A stretch of DNA of 64,000 nucleotides, from assembly GCA_039654915.1 (NCBI GenBank), contig CM077594.1, forward strand, positions 73,340,393 to 73,404,392. Reading direction: 5' to 3'. The stretch comes from Aquilaria yunnanensis (Eukaryota; Streptophyta; Magnoliopsida; Malvales; Thymelaeaceae). This document shows positions 12,448 to 22,354 of this stretch, one piece after another (position 1 is the first letter of the stretch; the number at the start of each line of letters is the position of its first letter). Under the pieces are notes generated by a model. It was not told where the DNA came from. It made no database searches and saw nothing but the letters and a program-made list of their open reading frames with translations. Made by a program: the position numbers and the translations under genes.

Positions 12448-13117
12448 ATGTTGAATCCACATAAAATTTTATTAACAAAGTTTTCTATATTGTTTTTCAT
12501 TTCATAGTCCCTGATAGGACATGGTTTGGGGGATGCTCGTGGGTTGGAAGCTATAGCAACCATAAAAGTAATCACAACGGGTTGGCTACATCCAGCAATC
12601 AATCATGATGTAGGCTCTTGGAAACCTTGACCTCTTTTTAACCGCATTTACTTGCATTCTTTGTGATTTGATGCATTAATATGCTCATGTTATTTTGTTT
12701 TCTTTTTTTTCCCCTGTTTGTCTCCTCTTATTGATAGAACCTAGAGCCTGTTACAATAATTGATATTGTTCCTGACACAAACAAGAGCCTGAAGTCCATG
12801 TTGGTATGTATGTCTCTCAATTCTCAGCTTCTTCACAAGCCATAAATGAAAATTTTGCATTTCATACTTTGTCTTCTTCTGCAAGTATCTCCAAATCTTT
12901 CAAATTTGGTGGGAACAATTCGGTTGTGGTTTTTGCACCCTTCAGGCATTGAAAGGAAACTACTAACCAACATTTTACCAAGGGCCCCATTTTATTTCTG
13001 ATTGACTTCAAACCTTTGTTGAATGCTAAAGTGTCGTATTTCCATCAGTAAACGCATCACAGAGCCTCTGATCACTGCCATTGCATCTACATTGACATGT
13101 ATTCCACCATTTCATGT
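12448..13117 (+). pseudogene. KAS1: 3-ketoacyl-ACP synthase I (KAS I), 3'-terminal gene fragment with introns
   Basis: A genomic fragment of the C-terminal end of plant KAS I, the plastid condensing enzyme of fatty-acid elongation, embedded in the minisatellite. Exon a (12508-12609, after a TTTCATAG acceptor) reads SLIGHGLGDARGLEAIATIK then VITTGWLHPAINHD; this matches the family block with the catalytic His (..K-S-M-I-G-H..). Exon b (12738-12803), between TTGATAG and GTATGT, reads NLEPVTIIDIVPDTNKSLKS then ML. Exon c (about 12886-12952) reads ISKSFKFGGNNSVVVFAPFR then H and a stop. This corresponds to the thiolase-fold C-terminal block SNSFGFGGHNSVVVF. Likely 3' UTR/flank runs to about 13117. 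Defects: GAAG loop changed to GDARG, HNS changed to NNS, the exon c acceptor reads GCAAG, and all upstream exons including the active-site Cys are missing. Non-functional. Retained introns exclude an mRNA-derived retrocopy. Confidence 0.85.
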
Positions 13118-15450
13118 TCATATTAGAATGAAATAAAAATATTCATAACTTGGTTAGAATAGAAACATTCACAACTTGGTTAGAATAGAAACATTCACAA
13201 CTTGGTTAGAATAGAAACACTCACAACATGGTTCAAATAGAAACATTCATAGCTTGGTTAGAAAAAAAATTCACAAATTGGTTAGAATGGAAACATTCAC
13301 AACTTGGCTAGAATAAAAACATTCACAACTTGATTAGAATAGAAATAGCCACAACCTATTTAGAATGAAATAGAAACATTCACAACTTGTTTAGAATCAA
13401 ATAGAAATATTCACAACTTCATTAGAATAAAAATATTCACAACATGGATACAAACATTCACAACTAAATTAGAATGGAAACATTCACAATTGAAACATTC
13501 AAAACTTGGTTAGAATAGAAATATTCACAACTTGGTTAGAATAAAGAGATTCACAACTTCGGTTAGAATAGAAACATTCAGAACTTGTTTACAAAAGAAA
13601 CATTCACAACTTGATTAGAATAAAATCATTTATAACTTGGTTACAACAGAAACATTCAGACTGGTTAAAATTGAAATATTCACAACTTAGTTAGAATAGA
13701 AACATTCACAGCTAGTTTGAATGGAAACATTCATAGCTTAGTTAGAATACAAACACTCACAACATGGTTAGAATAGAAACACTCACAAGTTGGATAGGGT
13801 AGAAATATTCACAACTTAGTTAGAACATAAACATTCACAACTTGGTTAAAATGGAAACATTCACAACTTGTGTAGAATGAAATAGAAACATTTAGAACTT
13901 GTTTAGAATGAAATAGAAACAATCACAAATTGCTTAGAATATAAACATTCACAACTTGGATAGCACACATTAGTTTGAATAGAAACATTCACAAACTAGG
14001 TTAGAATAGAAATATTCATAACTTTGTTAGAATATAAACATTACAACTTGGTTAGAATAGACATATTCACTACTTTGTCAAAAAAAATTCATAACTTGGT
14101 TAGAATAGAAACATTCACGACTGGTTAAAAAAGAATCATAACTACTTGGTTTGAATAGAAGCATTCAAAAATTGTTTAGAATAGAAACATTCACAACTTG
14201 GTTTGAATAGAAACATTAACAAACTTGGTTAGAATAGAAACATTAAAAACTTGGCTGCAATAGAAACATTCCCAAACATTTAGCACTTGGTTTGAATATA
14301 AACATTCATGACTTACTTAGAATAATAACATTCACAACTTCATTAGAATAGAAGCATTTTAGAATAGAAATATTCACAATTTAGCTGTAGTGGAAATGGA
14401 AACTTTCATAACTTGGCTAGAATGAAAACATTCACAACTTGATTAGGATAGAAATATTAACATGTTGCTTAAAATAAAAACATCCACACCATGATTAGAA
14501 TAGAAACTTTCATAATTGGTTCAGATTAGAAACATTCACAAATAGTCCCAACTTCACTAGAATAGAAACATTCACAAAAATTCACAACTTGGTTAGAATT
14601 GAAACATTCATAACTTGGTTAGAGTAAAAATGGAAACCTTCACAACTTGGTTATAATAGAAACATTTAGAGCTTGAAAAAGAATAAAAACATTCCCAATT
14701 GGCTACAATAAAAACATTCACAAATATTCATGACTTTGCTGGAATAGAGACATTCACGACTTCATTAAAACAAAAACATTCATAACTTGTTTAGACTGGA
14801 AACATTCACATACTATTTAGACTGGAAAGATTCATAACTTGGTTAAGGAAGAAACATTCATAACTTGATTATAATGAAATAGAGACATTCATAACTTGGT
14901 TAGAATGAAATGGAGACATTTACAACTTGGTTAGAATGAAGTGGAAAAACTCATAACTTAGTTAGAATGAAAACATTGACAATAATTTTTTAATATAAAC
15001 TTTAATAAGTTGGGTTAGAATAGAAACAAGGTGTGAATGTTTATATTTGAACTAAGTTGTGAATGTTTATAATCTAACTAAGTCATAAACATTTCTATTC
15101 AAACCAAGTTATTAATGTTTATATTCTAACCAAGTTATGAATGTTTCTATTCAAACCAACTTATGAATGTTGCTATTCTGACCAAGTTCTAAATGTTTCT
15201 ATTCAAACCAAGTTCTGAATGTTTCTATTCGAACCAAGTTCTAAACATTTGTGAATGTCTCTATTCTAACCATGTTATGAATGTTTCTATCCTAACTTTG
15301 ACTGAAATGGAAACATTCACAACTTGATTGGAATAGAAACATTCACAACTTGGTTAGCATAAAAACATTCACAATTTTGTTAGAATAGAAGCAATCACAA
15401 GTTTGTTTGAACGAAAATAGTCATAACTTGGTCAGAAGTGGAACATTCAT
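13118..15450. repeat. 26-bp minisatellite array, segment 3, with an inverted block at about 15027-15300
   Basis: The cleanest part of the array. Around 13165-13260 consecutive monomers ACATTCACAACTTGG.TTAGAATAGAA are spaced exactly 26 bp apart. Longer monomers (AGAATGAAATAGAAAC) appear near 13360, 13880 and 14870-14940. At about 15027 the orientation flips to antisense (GTTGTGAATGTTTATAATCT), and at about 15300 it flips back. The left target duplication of chromovirus A (ttcat, 15446-15450) lies at its right edge. Confidence 0.92.
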
Positions 15451-15699
15451 TATCATCACTCTCTTAGCTAGAGGCTCGTTCAAGGAAGGTAAAGTGTTTA
15501 AAACCTAGTTTAGAACCTTATTTCAAGTTCACATAGCAAGAATAAGTAAGTTTAGCAAAGTTCACTAAGTTTTGAAAATGTGAAGGCACCAAATGAGGTT
15601 TGGGGGTAAAATGGTAATTTTGTATCTCAAAGAGTTAGGCCAAGTGCTGAGAATTAAAAATGAGTTTTAGAAACCTAACTTTTACTTTTAACCCCAGTC

Positions 15700-17115
15700 C
15701 GTTAGGTTTCGGGAGCCAAACAGCGCAGCGGAATTTAACCGAAACCCTTCAGGATCCAAGTGAAACGGGGTAAACCGGGTGTTCGAAAATTTCATACCTA
15801 ATTTTCGGTTGAGATCTCTCACTCAACTGTAGAGTCGAATCACAAAACCTGAACAGTTGACGTGTTCAGGCTCTTTATGGTATCCACACGAGCCTCTCGG
15901 GATCACCACACTTCCACCACGTCCCGGCAGATGCGTTTCTCTTGCGCTCGCAGTGCTAGCTTGCGTCCTCCAAGGAATTGCAAGAGAATAGTGCGGCTGT
16001 CCTTTTGGGAGGCTAGGGCAAGGAGACCTGCGAATTTCTCACTTAAAAGTTGTATTTATAGTGAGACTCAACTTCTAGGCCTAATAGGTTTCAAAGCCCT
16101 AATCCAATTAGGATTTAATTTCGGGCTTAATAGTGGCTCAACTCCTTGGCCCATTATTAATACGAAATTAAAGTGAAACCATAACCCAAATAATTAGCCC
16201 ATGCACTCTAATGATCCAAATAGCTCTATGTGTGCCACTCAATAGGCTCTTGCCACGTTGGCAATGATCATAAATCACATTTATGATCATAAGCAATGAG
16301 CGGTGTCTAGCAACACATCATTGCTACCCAAGTGACAAGATTGTCGATGTTTCAACTAAACCTTTATGATCATCACCGATATATGCCATTGTCCCTTTGT
16401 CCAAGATATCAAGACTAAGCATGAGACATGGAATGTGTCACTCTCGTATAGCCCAATCTTTGGTTTCTTGATTACCGAGTAGACCAACTTAAACTGATGA
16501 CATTGATATCGTATATCAACTCATCCGAGCATGGCCATGCGTTTTTCTAAGTCTTACTCTATCAAGGGGCCCGAAGATATCACTCCCATTACATAGGAGA
16601 GACAAATCCCATCTTGATCATACAAATCCCTCTGCATGATATGTGACATACCCAATGACCTCCTTCAAGTTCACTCAGTTACGAGCAACAAAGGAAAGTA
16701 TCAAAGTATGTGACTCACATGTAGGGAACCTTGATGATCTTAGGTCGAAGGACTACATATACCATGATCACTATGAGAATCACTTATGACATTCATATAA
16801 CGATCCATGTAGTGTTCTCATGGTGGGTTGGTCCAGTACACAAATTCTCCAACTTGTACCCATATGTAGACTACATATCTCATATTAGTCTCCACATATG
16901 CTAGTCGTTATGTATTATTGCAACCTGCTCCACAATAATACTAGACTAGGGACGTTTAGGAATATCATTATTCTATGGTTACAATTATGTTTGTTAAGTT
17001 ACGCAGAAACAAAACAACAAACATAATTGCTGGATTAATGCCTTAATAAAATATCATGACTCAATGTGCAAAAATACAATCATCTCATGATTGGCTTTTG
17101 GGCACAACACTAACA
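15700..17115 (-). mobile_element. Solo LTR, family B, copy 2, inside the 5' LTR of A
   Basis: A 1,416-bp B LTR on the minus strand, starting on the plus strand CGTTAGGTTTCGGGAGCC (first base mutated from T) and ending GGGCACAACACTAACA. The 3' LTR of A gives the empty site: AACCCAAGTTCAGCTTAAAT at about 24373, against AACCCCAGTC..element..TTTAGCTTAAAT here. The direct target repeat itself is blurred. It holds the hairpin ATGATCATAAAT/ATTTATGATCAT at 16264-16290. A 104-codon open frame at 15862 is chance coding in the LTR. Confidence 0.88.
16053..16061 (-). promoter_or_regulatory. TATA-like element in B LTR copy 2
   Basis: On the minus strand this reads CTATAAATA, about 1.05 kb into the LTR. 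The same position in copy B2 at 40952-40960 also reads CTATAAATA, and other copies keep a close variant. It is the likely core promoter, defining U3/R. Confidence 0.5.
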
Positions 17116-17210
17116 TTTAGCTTAAATAAACAAGATTTGACCAAGTTTTAAGAAAAACAGAGGCTTTTGCAACTTTTTAATAACTTTGGTGGCTTTAAGT
17201 TTCAAAGGAG

Positions 17211-17217
17211 TATATAA
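17211..17217 (+). promoter_or_regulatory. TATA-like element in 5' LTR of A
   Basis: TATATAA within AGGAGTATATAAACTTGG. It is conserved at the matching place in the 3' LTR (24478-24484), so it is likely the LTR core promoter. Confidence 0.55.
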
Positions 17218-17399
17218 ACTTGGTAAAGGGAGGATTGCCACCATTTTTATAGTTCAACTCGAGTTCATCCTTCCTTCCTTGATTTCTTCATAAAATTGAG
17301 CTCAAAACCAAGAGTTTTTAGAATTTGAAGCTACCAAGGGTATACATGCTATAGGAAGCTTATTCCAAGTGAAATTTCAAGTTTTGAACCTTGGAACCA

Positions 17400-17466
17400 T
17401 TTCACTTGGATCTTGGAGGGTTTTGGTTACTTTCCACTGCACTTGTTTGGCTCCCAAAACTCTACA
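17400..17466 (+). repeat. 67-bp 3' tail of a B-family LTR, plus orientation
   Basis: This piece (TTTCACTTGGATCTTGGAGG to GGCTCCCAAAACTCTACA) matches the last 67 bp of the B LTR ending at 41309. It lies opposite in orientation to the three B LTRs nested in A. It sits exactly where the 5' LTR of A stops and gag-side sequence begins, so it marks a deletion or recombination junction. Confidence 0.8.
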
Positions 17467-18685
17467 GGTTGCACTAGGTCAGGAGCTTCGACAGGAGCTA
17501 GAAAACCTAAGGAAGGTTCTAGTGATCCAGTTGTGGCAAGGCTGGATGAGATATCTAGGGTGCTTTAGGGGTTGACATAGACCATGACAAAAAATGCACA
17601 GGGTATGACTACCATCATGAATGAGTTATTTCAGGACCATGAGGACAGAGAAGTTGTCGAAGAGGAAAATGACCAAGGGAAAAGTCTGGAGAAGCATGCC
17701 AAACTATGGCAAGTGCCTAAGGCTCATGAGAGGTGAGATCATGATGATAACGAGGAGGAGCAAGAGGTTATGAAGGCTCTAAGGAAAGGAGAAACCGGAC
17801 ACTAGATGAGACTATTTGAAAAGTTCAAGATTGTTGACCCACCAAGTTTTGATGGGTTAGGCAACCTCGATCGAGCAGAGGATTGGTTATCCAGGATGTA
17901 TCGGCTTTTCATATGTGGAGGCTACTAGTCAAAACAAAGGATGGCCTTAGTACCTTTATTTTTTAGAGGGACGGGTAGTCTTTGGTGGGATGATGTGATG
18001 GAGATGTTGAGGGAGAGTGGTTACACTTTTCACAATGGCACTCGACTAAAGCACAAGAAAAATGTGCTTAAGTGCTTAGACTTCAAGAGGAAGTTCTGAT
18101 ATGAGTATATTAGTGAAGCTGACAAGATTAGAGGAGGATTTAGTTTGAGAATTTGGATCAAGGAGAGATGTCAGTGAGGGAGTATAGGTAGTGCTACAAT
18201 TCACTCATACGGTATGCTCCATATATGGTTAGAAATGATGAGTTCAAGGCCAAGAAGTTTTTCCAAGACCTTAACCCTATGCTTTGAAGGTATATGGCGA
18301 TAGTGGATATCTGGAGCTATTGCTAAGTGGTCCAGAAGGCATTGGCCTTAGAGAGAAAGATTGAAGTCTCGAGGACACCAAGCAAAAAGGTGGAGGTTGG
18401 GCCAGCCAACCTAGGAAAGAGTGCCAAAAATGACCGATGGTAGGAAATACTTCCAAAAGTCAAGGTCCCTTCAAGAGAAGAAAAGTGGGCTTATGCCCTA
18501 AGTGCAGATAGTTCCATGGCACGAACCCATGTACTCTAGGAACTGATATCTATAATATTTATGGTCAAAGTGGCCACTGGGTAAGGGAATGCCCACAGGC
18601 TCAACCCTTGCCAGGTCTGCCTAAGAATCAACCCCCTGCACCCTTTGCTATAGGAAATTCACTTAGTGTGGCCACAGAAGTAGTT
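17467..18685 (+). pseudogene. gag relic of chromovirus A
   Basis: One main frame (codons starting at 17476) carries an acidic N-terminal part rich in Glu/Asp, then a retrotransposon gag core around 17826-18060 (KFKIVDPPSFDG, EDWLSRMYRLF, GTGSLWWDDVMEML). This is the capsid-like domain that packages element RNA. Further on, 18490-18610 has two knuckle-like motifs. The second (IYNIYGQSGHWVRECPQ) has both leading Cys replaced by Tyr, consistent with G-to-A change, so zinc binding is lost. Several in-frame stops (for example near 17571 and 17809) and a frame change after about 18100 break it. No initiation codon can be assigned, because the junction at 17466 removed the original 5' end. The B LTR at 18691 separates it from protease. 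Confidence 0.82.
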
Positions 18686-18690
18686 GAGCT

Positions 18691-20099
18691 TGTTGGGTTT
18701 CGGGAGCCAAATAGCGCAACGGAATTTAACCGAAACCCTCTAGGATCCAAGTGAAACGGGGTAAACCGGGTGTTCAAAAATTTTCATACCTAATTTTCGG
18801 TTGATATCTCTCACTCAACTGTAGAGTCGAATCACAAAACTTGAATAGTTGATGTGTTCAAGCTTTCTATGGTATCCACACGAGCCTCTCGGGATCACCA
18901 CGCTTCCACCGTGTCCCGGTAGATGTGTTTCTCTTTCGCTCGCAGTACTAGCTTGCGTCCTCCAAGGAATTGCAAGAGAAGAGTGCGGCTGTCCTTTTGG
19001 GAGGCTAGGGCAAGGAGACCTGCGAATTTCTCACTAAAAGTTGTATTTATAGTGAGACTCAACTTCCAGGCCTAATGGGTTTCAAAGCCCTAATCCAATT
19101 AGGCTTTAATTTCGGGCTTAATAATGGCTCAACTATTGAGCCCATTATTATTACGAAATTATTGTGAAACCAAAACCCAAATTATTAGCCCATGCACTCT
19201 AATGATCCAAATAGCTCTATGTGTGCGACCCAATAGGCTCTTACCACGTAGGCAATGATCATAAATCACATTTATGATCATAAGCAATGAGCGGTGTCTA
19301 GCAAGACATCATTGCTACCCAAGTGACAAGATTGTCGATGATTCGACTAAACCTTTATGATCATCACCGATATATGCCATTGTCCCTTTGTCCAAGATAT
19401 CAAGACTAAGCACGAGACATGGAATGTGTCACTCTCGTATAGCCCAATCTTTGGTTTCTTAATTACCGAGTAGACCAACTTAAACTGATGACATTGATAT
19501 CGTATACCAACTCATCCGAGCATGGCCATGCATTTTTCTAAGTCTTACTCTATCAAGGGGCCCGAAGATATCACTCCCGTTACATAGGAGGGACAAATCC
19601 CATCTTGATCATACAAATCCCTCCGCATGATATATGACATACCCAATGACCTCCTTCAAGTTCACTCAGTTATGAGCAACAAAGGAAAGTATCAAAGTAT
19701 GTGACTCACATGTAGGGAACCTTGATGATCTTAGGTCGAATATACCATGATCACTATGAGAACCACTTATGACATTCATATAATGATCCATGTAGTGTTC
19801 TCATGGTGGGTCGGTCCAATACACAAGTTCTCCAACTTGTACCCATATGCAGACTACATATCTCATATTAGTCTCCACATATGCTAGTCGTTATGTATTA
19901 TTGCAACCCGCTCCACAATAATACTATACTAGGGACATTTGAGAATATCATTATTCTAGGGTTACAATTATGTTTGTTAAGTTACGCAGAAACAAAACAA
20001 CAAACATAATTGCTGGATTAATGCCTTAATAAAATATCATGACTCAATGTGCAAAAATACAATCATCTCTTGATTGGCCTTTTGGGCACAACACTAACA
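18691..20099 (-). mobile_element. Solo LTR, family B, copy 3, between gag and protease of A
   Basis: A 1,409-bp minus-strand LTR, on the plus strand TGTTGGGTTTCGGGAGCC to ACACTAACA. It is flanked by gagct (18686-18690) and gagcc (20100-20104), a 5-bp target duplication with one transition. The body aligns end to end with copies 2 and 6, including the internal hairpin. No internal retroelement sequence is present, so it is a solo LTR. Confidence 0.92.
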
Positions 20100-20104
20100 G
20101 AGCC

Positions 20105-21788
20105 AAGGGTCTTCACCTTGGCTAGTCAAATGACCAAAAAACCAGCTATCATTTGAGGTAACTTTACTTTTCAGAGTGGTAGTGTTAAAGTACTTTTTGA
20201 TACTAGTGCTACTCTTTTTGTGACATCATTTACCTTGGTAGATAGGATTAAGTTGCAATAATAAATCTCAGATGAGTTGAGACTCATCAAGACTGTAGGG
20301 AACAGTTTTATAGTGACCAATGAGTTGGTTACTAGGTATCCCTTGCAGTTAGGTGACCATGATTACTCTTGTGAGTTATGGGTGATATAATTGAGGTCTT
20401 ATGACCTAATGTTGGGAAAGGATTGGCTAAGCAAGCACAAGGTAAAAATTGACTATGCTAGTCACTCAATCGACATTACTAAAACTTGGGGAGCTAGAGT
20501 GACTTGCATAGGAAGGTTAGCATCTAGTGCTAAGAGTTTACACCTTAGACTTATGGATACCATCCCCATATTCAGTGAGGAGGAATGTTGTTCTTTCAAT
20601 GGGGTGGCCATAGAGGAAGAAGTTAAGGATATTCCTATTGCCAATCAGCTTCTTGAAGTGTTTCGAGTGGAGTTGCTTGGGTTACCACCCAAGAGGGACA
20701 CCATGTTTTTTATCCATCTCCAGCTAGAAGTATAACCTATTTCAATACCACCTTACCTAATGTCAGCTCCTAAAATGGATGAGTTAAAAAAGCAGTTGGA
20801 AGAACTGCTAGAGGAAGGCTTCATAAGGCCTAGTGTATCACCATAAGGAGCCCTGGTGTTGTTTGTAAAGAAGAAGGATGAAACTTTGAAACTATGTGTC
20901 AACTACAGGAAGTTGACTACGGTAATAGTCAAGAATAAGTATCCGCTTCCTAGGATTGATTACCTGTTTGATAGGCTTAAGGGAGCAAAGGTGTTTTCTA
21001 GGATTGACCTTCGGTCTGGATACTTCCAAATTAGAGTTAAGGAAGAAGACATCCCAAAAACTGCCTTTATGACAAGGTATGGGCATTATGAGTATACAGT
21101 TATGCCATTTGGTGTGACCAATGCCCTAGCAGTGTTCATGGAATCCATGAATAGAATCTTCAAGTAGTTCTTGGATCAGTGTGTTGAAGTCTTCATCGAT
21201 GATATCTTAGTATACTCATAGTCTACCCAAGAGCATGAGCAGCACCTTAGAATGGTTTTGCCAATGCTAAAGGATAATCAGTACTATACAAAGCTGTCTA
21301 AGTGTGAGTTTTTATTTGAAAGGATTCAGTTTCTGGGGCACATTATTAGTGCTCAGGGTTTGTCAATTGATCCTGAAAAGATTCATGCAGTGGTTGAGTG
21401 AAGAAGACTGACTATAGTTACAGAGGTTAGTAGTTTATTGGGCTTGGCAGGATTCTATATGAGGTTCATAAAGAAATTCTCTGTGATAGCTATATCGTTG
21501 ACAGCCCTGACAAAAAAAAATCAGAAATTTGATTGGACAGCAAAGTGTGAGGAAGCATACTTGGAATTGAAGAAAAGGTTGACAAGTACATTAATGCTCA
21601 TTCTACCAAATCTGAACAAAGCTTTCACGGTGTACAGAAATGCATCAGGTTCTGGTTTGGGGTGTGTATTGATGCAGCAAAGTCATGTGATTGCCTATGG
21701 CTCAAGGTAGTTAAGGCCTAATGAGTTGAACTATCTAATTCATGACCTTGAGCTATGGCGATAATCTTCACTCTTAAGCTTTTGAGAC
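20105..21788 (+). pseudogene. protease - reverse transcriptase - RNase H N-part of chromovirus A
   Basis: Protease, RT and the start of RNase H keep one common frame. Protease: FDTS at 20196-20207, where the family has D-T/S-G; the Gly is replaced by Ser. Downstream DLMLGKDWLSKHK is the conserved post-protease block. [39 protein letters not shown], and the catalytic FIDDI at 21192-21206 with both Asp kept. RT connection and RNase H start: FLGHIISAQGLSIDPEKI, LAGFYMRFIKKFS, and YRNASGSGLGCVLMQ, where the first RNase H Asp of the usual 'DAS' reads Asn. In-frame stops lie at 20844, 21165, 21219, near 21399, and 21708. Dead copy, but no frameshift is needed over this stretch. Confidence 0.93.
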
Positions 21789-21793
21789 ACTAT

Positions 21794-22349
21794 TGTAAGG
21801 TTTCGGGAGCCAAACAAGTGCAACGAAATTTAACCAAAACCTTTAAGGATCCAAGTGAAACTAGGTAAACTGGGTGTTTAAAAATTTTCATACCTAATTT
21901 CGGTTAAGATCTCTCACCCAACTGTAGAGTCTAATCACAAAACCTGAATAGTTGACGTGTTCAAGCTCTCTATGGTATCCACACGAGCCTCTTGGGATCA
22001 CCATGCTTCCACCACGTCCCCGCAGATGTGTTTCTCTTGCACTCACAATGCTAGCTTGTATCCTCCAAGGAGTAGCAAGAAAAGAGTGCGGCTATCTCTT
22101 TTGGAAGGCTAGGGCAAGGTTGTGAATTTTCTCACTAAAAGTTGTATTATTGCAACCCGCTCCACACAATAATACTAGACCACGGACATTTGAGAAAATC
22201 ATTATTCTAGGGTTACAATTATGTTTATTACATTATGTAGAAACAAAACAATAAACATAGTTGTTGGATTAATGCCTTAATAAAATATCATGGCTCAATG
22301 TGCAAAAATACAATCATCTCATGATTGGCTTTTAGGCACAACACTAACA
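21794..22349 (-). mobile_element. Internally deleted B LTR, copy 4, inside the RNase H region of A
   Basis: A 556-bp B LTR with intact ends (TGTAAGGTTTCGGGAGCC, ACACTAACA) and a perfect target duplication actat (21789-21793 and 22350-22354). About 850 bp from the LTR middle are missing; the deletion joins GTTGTATTATTGCAACCCGC near 22141-22160. It splits the RNase H block whose two halves (..LSF*DT / YLMGRSFRIFMDHESLNYLF) join in the uninterrupted family. Confidence 0.93.
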
Positions 22350-22354
22350 ACTAT

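Larger units (their letters stand above)
15451..17400 (+). repeat. 5' LTR of chromovirus A, truncated and interrupted by a B LTR
   Basis: The parts 15451-15699 and 17116-17400 align with the first ~530 bp of the 3' LTR (24140-24670), from the CTCTC.TAGCT.GAGG start to CTTGGAACCAT. The start is decayed (TATCATCACTC against TGTTATGACTC). The remaining ~1.8 kb of the LTR, seen in the 3' copy, is absent; at 17400 the sequence jumps to a short B-family tail and then gag. The shared part carries the same TATA-like motif in both copies. Confidence 0.85.

Noticed and set aside
12448..13117. KAS I fragment considered as a live gene end
   Set aside because: No upstream exons in the window on this strand; conserved catalytic-loop residues are changed, and an array sits where the preceding exon should be.
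15862..16176. 104-codon open frame (and similar at 18849-19037)
   Set aside because: Both lie in B LTR U5/R sequence. The equivalent frame differs between copies, so it is chance coding.
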